DNA from: Candidatus Peregrinibacteria bacterium GW2011_GWF2_43_17
GTDB lineage: Bacteria; Patescibacteriota; Gracilibacteria; UBA1369; UBA12470
NCBI GenBank assembly: GCA_000999315.1
Contig: LCFW01000002.1
Location: 186,001 to 250,000 of the forward strand
Direction: 5' to 3'
Length of the DNA stretch: 64,000 nt
In this document: positions 26,215 through 35,730 of the stretch, in pieces
Position numbering within the stretch: the first letter of the stretch is position 1
Layout: every line of letters begins with the position of its first letter
Program-made: the position numbers and the translations under genes
Notes under the pieces: generated by a model
What the model was told of the DNA's origin: nothing
What the model saw: only the letters and a program-made list of their open reading frames with translations
Databases searched by the model: none

Positions 26215-26344
26215 ATGATTTGACGGAGGAGATTTTAAAGCAAAGCGGTATATATGCCAAGGAAAACGCCTAAGGTTAACAAAGCAGTCTGCCTCGGGGG
26301 CAGACCTTCGAACCTGTTAATGTGCACAGACATTTTGCACTTTG

Positions 26345-26470
26345 CGAGATAAATTCAAGATAAGCCCAACGACTTGAGCGCATAAAGGTTTCGAGTGGTT
26401 CGGATCTTGTGGGCCCCGAACCTAAACGAAACCGAACTTAGCGAAAGTTGTTTGGCTTATAACATATGTC
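26345..26470. ncRNA. Candidate structured RNA (unassigned family)
   Basis: Nested complementary arms: ATAAGCCCAACGACTT(26360)/AGTTGTTTGGCTTAT(26446-26460); GGTTTCG(26387)/CGAAACC(26427); GGTTCGG(26397)/CCGAACC(26416); no ORF. Confidence 0.4.
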
Positions 26471-26478
26471 GAAAGGAA

Positions 26479-26563
26479 GCCTGCCTGCCGGCAAGGCAGG
26501 CTCGTGAAGGGAAACGTCAGGTTTCCCTTCACGTATAAAGAAATCCCCCCCGCTTGACGGGGG
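26479..26563. repeat. Three tandem hairpins (terminator/REP-like)
   Basis: GCCTGCCTGCCGGCAAGGCAGGC; CGTGAAGGGAAAC-GTCAG-GTTTCCCTTCACG; CCCCCG(C)TTGACGGGGG. Confidence 0.7.
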
Positions 26564-26616
26564 AGATTATGGAGGAGGTTTGGAAAGGATGACTCCAGTA
26601 ATAAAACCGGAGAGTC

Positions 26617-27387
26617 CTACCAAATCGTACTCAATAAGTTTTCCAAATTATAATCGAGGACGGTCGAATCATAAGGTCTTTCATACGAAGATCCTTCATA
26701 TTCATCAATGTCTAAATATTCGACCCCGTCAAAAATTTCATTCTTAAAAAAATCATATTTCTCGGCTAATTCATCATTCACCGTAGCCAATTCGCGAAAC
26801 GATTTTCCGTGCAAAATATAATAGAGATAAGTTTCGGCAAAATCTTCAAACGGATCACTTGCCGCATATCTGGTCACAAACGAAAATCCCGTAACGCCCT
26901 CCTGGAATTCGTAGTTCGATATCCAAGAAATCTTGTAAAAATCGGCGCTTAAATCATCAGTATAAACCGGTTTACTGCCATCTTCATAACCTACGGAATC
27001 TGCCTCGACTCCCTGTAGCATCCCGGTATCGACAACATGTCCCATTTCATGAATAACGACCGCGGTCATCTCTTCTTTCGACATGTCGGTACATCTGATT
27101 TTCATCATGGAACCTCCGGCTTGTCCTCGAGTCGCATCTTCCTCGAAAACCAAAACAATCTTATCCAAAGCGGCGGTTTGTTCGGCGGGTAGAATCTCAA
27201 GAGTTTCTTGTATGGTTGAAAGGCAGTAAGAAGAGGCATCTTCCGAGGCATCTCCTTCCACGCTCACAATACTCGATGAGTGATATTCGGTTGGATCAAA
27301 ATCCATCACCGGCAATTCGTAAAACGCCGTAACGGTGGTTTGTAAAAGAGCGAATAAAATCCCGGTTTTAAGAACCTTGATAATCAA
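26617..27387 (-). CDS. Putative secreted zinc metallopeptidase-like protein
   Basis: TAVVIHEMGHVVDTG (HExxH) and downstream DPFEDFAETYLYYI. Confidence 0.6.
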   Translation of the reverse strand: MIIKVLKTGILFALLQTTVTAFYELPVMDFDPTEYHSSSIVSVEGDASEDASSYCLSTIQETLEILPAEQTAALDKIVLVFEEDATRGQAGGSMMKIRCTDMSKEEMTAVVIHEMGHVVDTGMLQGVEADSVGYEDGSKPVYTDDLSADFYKISWISNYEFQEGVTGFSFVTRYAASDPFEDFAETYLYYILHGKSFRELATVNDELAEKYDFFKNEIFDGVEYLDIDEYEGSSYERPYDSTVLDYNLENLLSTIW

Positions 27388-27485
27388 AGTTTTATGCTTA
27401 AAAGAGCGGAATATTACCAGTGAATCGGGGGTCTGTCAAGGGGAGGTAAGTGCAATTAGAAAAATCATCGATATTAACCATATTT

Positions 27486-28088
27486 CTAAAATACTCCCAA
27501 CTTCTGCAAAAGTGCTACACCTTGCGCAACGATTGTATCCGCCAATCCTCTTCCGCTAAGAAGATGTCGTTTGGCTATACTTTCTTCGCTTGCGCTTGCC
27601 GCATAAGTAATGGACTGAGTCAAAGCCGTTGCGGCTAACGCGAACGGATGATAGTGCAAGTGTCTTCCATGGGTTAAGCCATCAATGGCCAATATTCCAA
27701 AAAATGTCGCCCATATAACGGCATAAACGGCAATTTTTTCGATAGCTTTAACTTTATCCGGTACCAAACTATCAATAAGAAGTTTTGATACTGTGCCTAT
27801 AGCTTGTTGAGTGATTGAATATGCGAAATAATTAATATCGCCATCGCCTTTGGTATAAATCGGTGTATATGCATGTGGATCCTGATAAAGTTCTCTTGCA
27901 CCGGCAACAGACGGAGCCAAACCGGTAACCATAGCGACACGTAATCTCGTATAAGCCATCTTCAATTCCGGAATGGAACCTATCAATGCTTTTAACCTTT
28001 CAAACGGTAAAGTTAAAATTTGTTCCGAACCGAGTTCGGATTCCGCAGAAGAACTGCTCTCATCTTCAAAGAAGGAAGGTCTCTCCAT
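27486..28088 (-). CDS. Hypothetical protein
   Basis: 200-aa ORF, same strand and spacing as the downstream operon of hypotheticals. Confidence 0.6.
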   Translation of the reverse strand: MERPSFFEDESSSSAESELGSEQILTLPFERLKALIGSIPELKMAYTRLRVAMVTGLAPSVAGARELYQDPHAYTPIYTKGDGDINYFAYSITQQAIGTVSKLLIDSLVPDKVKAIEKIAVYAVIWATFFGILAIDGLTHGRHLHYHPFALAATALTQSITYAASASEESIAKRHLLSGRGLADTIVAQGVALLQKLGVF

Positions 28089-28115
28089 AAGGTTTCTTAT
28101 TATTTAAGAAACCAA

Positions 28116-31100
28116 TTATGCAACAACTATTGAGTTTTTGTCAAGGGTAGTGCCGAAACTTTTCGCAGTATCAACTATGTGATCCCTGATGTCGTCTCCG
28201 TCAAAGCTATCGCCTTTCTGCAAAAGTCCATACATGTAATCCAAAGTATTTTTATATAATCCGATTCGTGTGCCTGTGGCAATATCCAGATTGAATGTTA
28301 CAGAGTGTACGCTCTGCTCGTATTTACCAACTTCTTGACGTTTATTTTGATCTAAATTCAACCCTTCCACTCTTACCCAGAAATTTCCTTTATTCTCAAG
28401 GAAGATTTTTTCCATATCCATGTACGACTCAATAATACCGGATCTGGCAAGTGCATCTACATTTTGATGATAATTATTAACATATTGAACAGTTTCCCTG
28501 TATCTCAAATCCATAAATCCCTCAACATCATATCCCGCATTTATATTTCTCGGATGTGAAGCGCCGAGAGCCTTGTCCATTTCGGCAACTCTCGTGTACA
28601 AATAAGCGTCGCTTGCTTGCCAAGCGGTTCCGGAATATCTGTCCATGTTTTGCAGAGCGTTCATATATATATTTCTGGCTTCCGAATCCGATTTCGCACC
28701 GGTCCGTAACATCTGTGCGAATACGCCTCTGACATAATCTCTGTAAATCTCTTCATTTGCCGGATTTGAAGGCAATCCTTCAAACATCGGTTTGTCCATG
28801 AACATTAACGCTTCGAGCATCTCGAAATATTTGTCCTCATAAACCGCGCCTTGAGGAGCGATTTTCTTAATCTCGTCAACTTTTTGCTTAAGTCCGCTTG
28901 TTTGTACGGTTGATTCCAATAACCCTTTTGCCGCGGCGATTTTATCCGGAGCTTTCGAAGTAACAGCGTCATAATTTGTATAAAAGTCACTGCGTCCGCT
29001 TTCAAGAGTTTGGAGGAATTGATCCTTTTTGAAATCTATCAAAACTTGCCACTGCAATTCGGCACTGTCTTTCGAAGGCATTTCAGCAGTAGATGCACCG
29101 AGAGATCGCAAAACGGTCTCTATAACGGAAGGATCGCCATAATCGAAACTCGAATCGCTGACCAATCCCTGCAAAGAATCGAAATAAAGCCCAACATACT
29201 TTTCATATTCATCGAAAGCCTTCTCTTTTGTGTCGAGATTGGCTTCGTTGAGCTCAATCTTAACTTCCGGCGTCGGTTGTACCGTTTCAGGTGCCGACGG
29301 GGGAGTCGTTTCCGATGTTTTTGAAACAGTTTGAGGGAACAATTTATCGAACTCTCCAATCCAAACGGTATCATCCACCCAATTTCCATGCGATTCGGCC
29401 GCATTAAGCGCGTCGCTGATTCTTTGTATTGTTTTTGAGACCAACTCTTTTTCCGCTTGGCTCGGACTGTCTTTCAACGCGACAGCTCCCGTTTCCTTGA
29501 AGAAAATCGAGAGAACTTTCTCTCTCACCTTATAATAAGTACCTCCGACTGCGAACAAATCAGCCTTATCTATTCCGGCATAATCATGACTTCTCAAAAT
29601 ATCGACAAGCTTTTGTGTCTCTCCTTTATAATAAGAAGAAGGCGCCCCGGCGAGTTGAAGCCTCATAATATAATCGGCCTCAAATTGATCTTCGGATATT
29701 TTTGAATCGGGTGAAGATTTGAATGAATCAAAATCCTTGGCTATCTCTTGCAGTGTCGTATCCAAATCCGCCAATAATTTGTCTTCAACTTCTGTAATTC
29801 TTCTATCGAGATCCGTTCCGTCTTGATCCAAGCTTCTGACGGTTGCGGAGAAAATATCTCCCATTTCTCTGCTCTTAGACTCTTCGATATGTCTGAATTC
29901 GGTGTATTCATCCATATCCGTACCGAGAAGATTTGCAATAAGATTGTATCCTTCAAGCAACTCTCCGCCGTTATATTTGAGTCCGGCGAGCCCTTTATCC
30001 AAAGCGCTTTTGGATTTGCTTGCCATGCTATCTCTATAGTATTCAAGCAGTCTGCCTTCTCCGAAATTAGCTCTCAAGAAAGAGTATTTACCATCCTTAT
30101 ATTTCAATGTTACAGATGTGCCCCTCGCATTGATATTGATATCGCCCGAGGCAACGTCGTAAGAAGTGATCTTAAATTCGGGTCCTTTGCAGAAAGAAGG
30201 TCCTTTGTCTTTTATGTTTTTGCTTAAAGCCGTTTTCATGAGAGTTTCTTTCATATCGGCTCCTTTGACAGTGCCTTCGACTCCGTCCGCCTTAAATTCA
30301 ACATAAGCTTCAGGCGTAAATACAGCTTCGATTTCAACGGTTTGCGCGCTGTTTAGCCCTAAAGCAGGATTAGCTTCAACCCTTAACCCCGAAACTTTCC
30401 AAGTATTGTCTTTCCAGTCTATCGAATAACCGCTATAGCCGGTAAGTTCTCTACCGATATAATCTTTCGCTTTGGCCGTTAATTCAAAAGTCGAATCTTT
30501 AAAGGTTGTGATAGCTTCTCTGAAAGCGACAGGATCATCCATGGGTATTAATTCGGAAACTTCTCCGAATGAAATGAACAATCCGCTCTCTTGTGTTTTA
30601 TAATCAAACGGGAAATCGTTTATCCAAAATTTGTCTTCCTTGGCATACATTTCAGTATTTTCAATCGTTCCCATTCTACTCAAAATCGTTTCCAGCTTTT
30701 TGTCGGTTTCCGATTTCGATGTATCTACGCTGTCTTCCATTGCCGACATGACTTCGCCGGCGGGTCTGCCGTTATAAAGTTGCATTATTGCCGAAAGAAG
30801 CGTTTGTCCGGAATACATTGTCGCAAATTCACTTGGTGTCTTCGCTCCCGACAACTGAATTAATTTGCCGACCATATTGTACAAAGACGCTCTCATCGTG
30901 GATGTATTTAACTTCTCAAGCTCAACTCGTTCTTCATCGCTTACGTTCGGATCATCCAAAAGTTCGGTTATATCTATTTCACCTTTGCCCGATACATCTG
31001 TGCCACCGGCTATATAAAGCGAAACCAATTTCTCAACGCTGACATCCGTAAGTCTCATCAAAAGTCCGGTTCTTTGCCTGCTCGATTCGATCCCGGCCTG

Positions 31101-31820
31101 CTTGCAGAACCAATCCAACTCTCTGCTCCTTACCGACGGGTCAAGTCCGAGCAGTTCCGATAAATCGAAACCTTCTTTCCCGATCATCGGAGGGATAATG
31201 CCGTTAAGAAGCCATGCCGCACCGGCAACGGCCCCGGCACCGTAAACATATTTTTTGTGCTCTCCCAACATATCCCAAAGTTTTTTTACCAAAAACAAGC
31301 CGACTCCAATCTTCGCCAAAGTCATTATCGGTTTCGTCTTAAATCCTTCAACAACTTGCGTATGGAAGAAATTTTTAATGCTGTCAAAAATAACATCCGA
31401 CTTAAACCCCTCAGCCTCTTCCGAAGCTTTTTCGTAAGTCTCTTTTCTTTGCCTTACCTTGGCAATCAAAGCCAAAAGTTCATCATAAGCGACATTACTC
31501 GAATCTTCGGAGTTATCCGTTTGTGGTTTTTTAAGATTGTCTATAAACCTATTCACATCGCCATAAACGCATCCCGCCAAAATCAAAGCTCTCTTGATTT
31601 CTTCTTGAGCCGTTTCGCTTTTGTAATTATCGGGCCATCTGTAAAAATCCGCCTCGGGATTTTTTCTGATGAGCATGTTGATATTAACGCTTCCCAATAC
31701 GGGAGTTCTGGTATCGCTTTCAGGTAAAAGTCTTATGGCTTCCTCCTGTTTTTGAGCCTCTTGCGTCGTCTCAACCGTCCTTACAGCTTCCGGTAAATTT
31801 TGCTGTGTGTCGGGTGTCAT
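28116..31820 (-). CDS. Large (1234 aa) hypothetical protein with internal TM segments
   Basis: Long ORF; hydrophobic stretch PIMTLAKIGVGLFLVKKLWDML...YVYGAGAVAGAAWLLNGIIPP; no recognised domain. Confidence 0.8.
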   Translation of the reverse strand: MTPDTQQNLPEAVRTVETTQEAQKQEEAIRLLPESDTRTPVLGSVNINMLIRKNPEADFYRWPDNYKSETAQEEIKRALILAGCVYGDVNRFIDNLKKPQTDNSEDSSNVAYDELLALIAKVRQRKETYEKASEEAEGFKSDVIFDSIKNFFHTQVVEGFKTKPIMTLAKIGVGLFLVKKLWDMLGEHKKYVYGAGAVAGAAWLLNGIIPPMIGKEGFDLSELLGLDPSVRSRELDWFCKQAGIESSRQRTGLLMRLTDVSVEKLVSLYIAGGTDVSGKGEIDITELLDDPNVSDEERVELEKLNTSTMRASLYNMVGKLIQLSGAKTPSEFATMYSGQTLLSAIMQLYNGRPAGEVMSAMEDSVDTSKSETDKKLETILSRMGTIENTEMYAKEDKFWINDFPFDYKTQESGLFISFGEVSELIPMDDPVAFREAITTFKDSTFELTAKAKDYIGRELTGYSGYSIDWKDNTWKVSGLRVEANPALGLNSAQTVEIEAVFTPEAYVEFKADGVEGTVKGADMKETLMKTALSKNIKDKGPSFCKGPEFKITSYDVASGDININARGTSVTLKYKDGKYSFLRANFGEGRLLEYYRDSMASKSKSALDKGLAGLKYNGGELLEGYNLIANLLGTDMDEYTEFRHIEESKSREMGDIFSATVRSLDQDGTDLDRRITEVEDKLLADLDTTLQEIAKDFDSFKSSPDSKISEDQFEADYIMRLQLAGAPSSYYKGETQKLVDILRSHDYAGIDKADLFAVGGTYYKVREKVLSIFFKETGAVALKDSPSQAEKELVSKTIQRISDALNAAESHGNWVDDTVWIGEFDKLFPQTVSKTSETTPPSAPETVQPTPEVKIELNEANLDTKEKAFDEYEKYVGLYFDSLQGLVSDSSFDYGDPSVIETVLRSLGASTAEMPSKDSAELQWQVLIDFKKDQFLQTLESGRSDFYTNYDAVTSKAPDKIAAAKGLLESTVQTSGLKQKVDEIKKIAPQGAVYEDKYFEMLEALMFMDKPMFEGLPSNPANEEIYRDYVRGVFAQMLRTGAKSDSEARNIYMNALQNMDRYSGTAWQASDAYLYTRVAEMDKALGASHPRNINAGYDVEGFMDLRYRETVQYVNNYHQNVDALARSGIIESYMDMEKIFLENKGNFWVRVEGLNLDQNKRQEVGKYEQSVHSVTFNLDIATGTRIGLYKNTLDYMYGLLQKGDSFDGDDIRDHIVDTAKSFGTTLDKNSIVVA

Positions 31821-31862
31821 TAAGCTTTGTTTTTATTTTTTTATCTATAAATTATACCAGAT

Positions 31863-32195
31863 TCAGGCTTTCTTTTCAATGCCGGTTTTGTAATTCCGGT
31901 AAGCTTTCGCGATTTTCAAATTTTGCATCATATCATCATAAAAAAGCGCCGTCTCAAACTCGAGTTCCCGCTCAAACGCCGGAGTCGCCATAACATACTC
32001 GAAAAATCGCGTGTTATCCGTAAAAGGTTCAACATTTCCATTGAACAATCTCATGAAAAGCTTATACAACCTTGCCGCTAAAATATCTGATAAATCATCT
32101 CGCAATTTGGTCTCCTCTTCACGGGACAAATTAAGGCTCAAGTCCTTGATAACTTTCTCTATAAGCGCCACCGGATTTTTGTAGTGAAGTTCCAT
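31863..32195 (-). CDS. Hypothetical protein
   Basis: 110-aa ORF, 1-nt gap to the upstream ORF. Confidence 0.6.
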   Translation of the reverse strand: MELHYKNPVALIEKVIKDLSLNLSREEETKLRDDLSDILAARLYKLFMRLFNGNVEPFTDNTRFFEYVMATPAFERELEFETALFYDDMMQNLKIAKAYRNYKTGIEKKA

Positions 32196-32196
32196 G

Positions 32197-33745
32197 TTAA
32201 TGTTTGCGTTTTTTTCTTCCTAATTTGCTGAGTAACCAATCGGCAACCATCCCGAATCCGAAATGTACAATTTCTCTTAACAAAGGGTCGTCGTTAAGTT
32301 GTTTGACTCTGTTTGCAATAATTTCTTTTATGGTTTGAGGTGTCTCGTGGACAGGTTTAGATGTGCCCGCTTCAGTTGCTGATTCGGGAGCGGGTGTAAC
32401 AGTCGGCTCAGGGCTGGCGCCGGTTCTTGCATTTCGCAAGGTCGTTCTAGCTTCATTCGCCTCGGTAGATATCGTTTTTATGAAGGTATCCTTAACAGAC
32501 CCGAGCGAAACATCATCGATATTCCTCTCCAATTCTCCCAATCCTCGGTAAAGCCTATACAATCTATTTAGTTTCAATATCAACGGTCCCAAATTCTCTT
32601 TTCCGCTTATATTTCGTTTATTAAATCTACCCGATAAAAGTGCGGTTCTTAAAAGAGATATTACTTCGGGAATATCATCAAGTTTGATATCGCCATCGGA
32701 TATCGCTTTCGAAATTTCATCGCTTGTAGATCTGGGCGTTATAATTTTAGCCCAATCTTTTTTATCGCTTATTTTTAAAATTTCTTTCAAGGTGACTTCT
32801 TCCTCATCCGCTTGTTTCTCAAGTTGTTTCATTGCGTGCTGAAGCGCCGCTCTTCTGATATCTTCATTTTCAAAATCAAAATGATCCAAATAAGTTTTCA
32901 CATAAGCCTCCCTGAAATCATCCGGAGATATCGGTATAGCCACATCGTTGGCAGGAGCCGGTCTACCTAACCGCGTATAACGTTCCCTGGCAATCTTGTG
33001 GGCATTTGCCAATAATCTTAATTCGAAAATTGTTGCTTTTGGAGCGGCGGGAGTCACGGCAGGCTCCGCTTCCGCTTCCGCTTCCGCTTCCGCTTCCGCT
33101 TCCGCTTCCGCTTCCGCTTCCGCTTCCGCTTCCGCTTCCGCTTCCGCTTCCGCTTCCCGCTTCCGCTTCCGCTTCCGCTTCCGCTTCCGCTTCTTTCCTT
33201 AATAATTGTATCGCATATTCATAATCTTCTTGCCTTGCCACAATATCGGCCGAATCCTCTAAATCTTTATAAACAAAAACTATTTCCGGGTTTGCAAAAG
33301 CTTCAGCTCCGAGCAAGTTTTTCATCTCGGTACAAAGAGGGTCGGTCTTATAAGGCACGGTTTGTATAAGATGTCTCGCCGGCACGAGATCGGTTAACGT
33401 ATCGGCAACAGCCCTGAAGTCTTGTTCCGTTCTTTTTGGCATCTCGAATCTGCCTATTTCAACTTTCGGTTTTGAATCCGAAAACCATCCTTTTACTTTA
33501 CCAAAAACTTTCTTGAAAAATCCGGGTTTTTCTCTCTCGGGCCTTGCCGATTCTAGATATTGCCCGACGATGTCATCCGTATTTGCCGGAGCATCATTTA
33601 AGATATAATGAACCGCCTTCCTAACACCATCCCTTACAGACCATAAATCCGAATTCGCGGGATTTGCCTCGTAATGAGAGTTTACGGCTTCGGAAACTCG
33701 TTTGCGAGAATCTTCATCAACGATTTTTCTACTTGGGTTTGCCAC
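32197..33745 (-). pseudogene. Hypothetical protein gene split by a +1 base in a hexanucleotide repeat (ORFs 32963..33745 and 32197..33057)
   Basis: Removing one C from the CCC at 33156-33158 joins (EA)n...EPAVTPAAPKATIFELRLLANAHKIARERYTRLG into one continuous frame of about 515 codons. Confidence 0.65.
33066..33192. repeat. Hexanucleotide tandem repeat (CCGCTT)15-C-(CCGCTT)6
   Basis: Direct reading of the sequence; 127 nt. Confidence 0.97.
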
Positions 33746-33793
33746 GACGCAAGTTAAAAATTTATCTGTTAATTATACCCGAAAATAAAATGG

Positions 33794-33822
33794 TTGTAAA
33801 GGCACATATCTTCCTATAAAAT
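33794..33822 (+). promoter_or_regulatory. Sigma70-type promoter upstream of tig
   Basis: TTGTAA - 17 bp - TAAAAT. Confidence 0.5.
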
Positions 33823-33853
33823 TCCTGCGTACATTTAACCTTGAAAGATTTTT

Positions 33854-35131
33854 ATGAAAATAGAAATTCAGAAACAGAAGCAGTCGGAAGTTAAGATTTT
33901 AGTTGAGCTTTCTAAAGAAGAGATGAAAAAATACGAAGATCGTGCGGCCGACGAGATTTCAAAAGATGTGAAAATTGACGGGTTTCGTGTCGGCAAAGCT
34001 CCGATCGCTATCATCAGAAACAGAGTGGGGGATACGGCATTTGAAGCTCATGCCGCCGATTTAGCCCTTCAAGAGACGTATGTCAAAGCGATCATAGATA
34101 ACAAATTGGACGTGGTCGCACACCCGAAAATAAACATAATTTCCCCATTCCCGTTAAAATATGAAGCCACGGTAGCGGTTGTTCCCGAAATCAAGCTCAA
34201 AGATTATTCGAATGTCACAATTAAGAGCAAAGATGTCAAAGTTACAGATAAAGATGTAGATAACGTCATGGACAGTTTGGTGAAAAGAGCCGCGAAATTT
34301 AAAGATGCCGAAAGACCTTGCCAAAAAGGCGACAGAGTCGAAATAGACTTTGCCGGATTCGACAAAGATGGGAAAGCCCTCGACGGTACAAGTAGCAAAA
34401 ACCACCCCGTTGTCCTCGGCGACGGGATGATGATCCCGGGTTTTGAAGATGGAATTATAGGTATGAAAAAAGACGAAAAGCGCAGGCTCAAAATGAAATT
34501 TCCCAAAAAATATCATGCCGAAGAGTTCCAAGGTAAAGATGTGGAGTTCGACATAACGGTTAAAAGAATCGAAGAGAGAGAATTGCCAATCATGGATGAT
34601 GCTTTTGCTGAAAAAGTTTCGGGAGGCAACGCGAAAACGGTAGCGGCCCTGAAAGAAGAGGTTAAGAAAAATCTCGAAGATATCAAAAAAGAAGAGGAGG
34701 ATCGAAGACGCGAAGATGAATTTTTAAAAAAAATCATAGAACTGACGGAATTGGAGATCCCGGAAGCCATGGTCGAAAACGAAATAGACTCGATGCTGGA
34801 TAGAAGCAGGAGAAATATGGGTATAAAAGAAGAAGATTTCGCCAAATTCGTCACGGCTCAAAAGGAGAAAGGCAAAGATCCGCGAAAAGACCTCGAAGGT
34901 AAAGCGAAAGAGCAAATCACATTAAGACTTGCATTAAAAGAGGTTCTCAACAGAGAGAAAATTGAAATACCAAGAGAAGAGGCGTTAAAAGAAGTCGAAG
35001 GCTTATTGAAGACTTATCCAGATAAGCATAGAGATGAAATCAAAAAAGCATATGCAGAAGGGTCTGACGCGTATAAAATGCTTGAGAGCGAGCTTAAACT
35101 CAAACAGCTCTTCAAAAAATATTTAAAATAA
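33854..35131 (+). CDS. tig: Trigger factor
   Basis: N-terminal ribosome-binding domain (DGFRVGKAPIAIIRNRVG), FKBP-type PPIase (GDRVEIDFAGFDKDGKALDGTSSKNHPVVLGDGMMIPGFEDGIIGM). Confidence 0.95.
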   Translation: MKIEIQKQKQSEVKILVELSKEEMKKYEDRAADEISKDVKIDGFRVGKAPIAIIRNRVGDTAFEAHAADLALQETYVKAIIDNKLDVVAHPKINIISPFPLKYEATVAVVPEIKLKDYSNVTIKSKDVKVTDKDVDNVMDSLVKRAAKFKDAERPCQKGDRVEIDFAGFDKDGKALDGTSSKNHPVVLGDGMMIPGFEDGIIGMKKDEKRRLKMKFPKKYHAEEFQGKDVEFDITVKRIEERELPIMDDAFAEKVSGGNAKTVAALKEEVKKNLEDIKKEEEDRRREDEFLKKIIELTELEIPEAMVENEIDSMLDRSRRNMGIKEEDFAKFVTAQKEKGKDPRKDLEGKAKEQITLRLALKEVLNREKIEIPREEALKEVEGLLKTYPDKHRDEIKKAYAEGSDAYKMLESELKLKQLFKKYLK

Positions 35132-35136
35132 AAAAT

Positions 35137-35382
35137 ATGAAACTCTTCTATCTCGCAATGTCAGGCCTATTGACAGTAGTCATTTTGATACTGGCATTCG
35201 AAAACATAACATCTTCATGTAGCGATTTGTATTTATTCTTCTGGGCGGTTCCGGAAAATATAGGCACAACAATGCTTATATTCATGGCCGAAGTTCTCGG
35301 CGTATTAACCGGCGTTTGTTACACGAATTTCATACATTCGATGGGCGAAGCCGCAGACGAAGAAGAAGATCAAAACTATTAA
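35137..35382 (+). CDS. Small two-TM membrane protein (LapA-like)
   Basis: 81 aa, two TM segments and an acidic C-terminus, directly downstream of tig. Confidence 0.6.
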   Translation: MKLFYLAMSGLLTVVILILAFENITSSCSDLYLFFWAVPENIGTTMLIFMAEVLGVLTGVCYTNFIHSMGEAADEEEDQNY

Positions 35383-35408
35383 AAAAGAGGAGCTCGAAAA
35401 AACATTCA

Positions 35409-35442
35409 AAAACGGTTCTACTCAAAGGACCGTTTTTATTTA
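35409..35442 (+). terminator. Intrinsic terminator
   Basis: AAAACGGTtc-tactcaaag-gaCCGTTTTTATTT downstream of 35382. Confidence 0.7.
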
Positions 35443-35656
35443 CTGTAAGCCATAAAAAACGAACACAAAAAGTATACAAGCGCACCACAATTCGGCATAC
35501 GACGAACAAAAATCTTGTACGACATACGAAACAAAACATAACCGGCATCAATATATTGACGGAAATCGCCAAGAGCCGGGCTTTACCATAAATTACAAAA
35601 CGTAATGGTGGGGGATGGGTTGAACTAATTTTTTACTTGCATTGCGTTACAAAAAA

Positions 35657-35683
35657 TTATACATTTAACACCACAATGTATAA
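35657..35683. promoter_or_regulatory. Palindromic operator candidate upstream of a winged-helix regulator
   Basis: Perfect inverted repeat TTATACATT-N9-AATGTATAA. Confidence 0.65.
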
Positions 35684-35730
35684 ATAATGTATACAATTTG
35701 TACACCGTGAGTAAGCCTTAATCGAATCAA

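Noticed and set aside
26318-26330. TGTGCACAG at 26320 as a second MITE end pairing with 26004
   Set aside because: Same orientation rather than inverted, and similarity does not extend beyond the self-complementary GTGCAC core
33066-33192. Tandem repeat as a CRISPR array
   Set aside because: 6-bp perfect units without spacers; no cas genes in the window
32996-33224. Plus-strand ORFs of (AS)n and (PL)n across the hexanucleotide tract
   Set aside because: Products of the repeat in other frames; the minus-strand frame has meaningful flanking sequence
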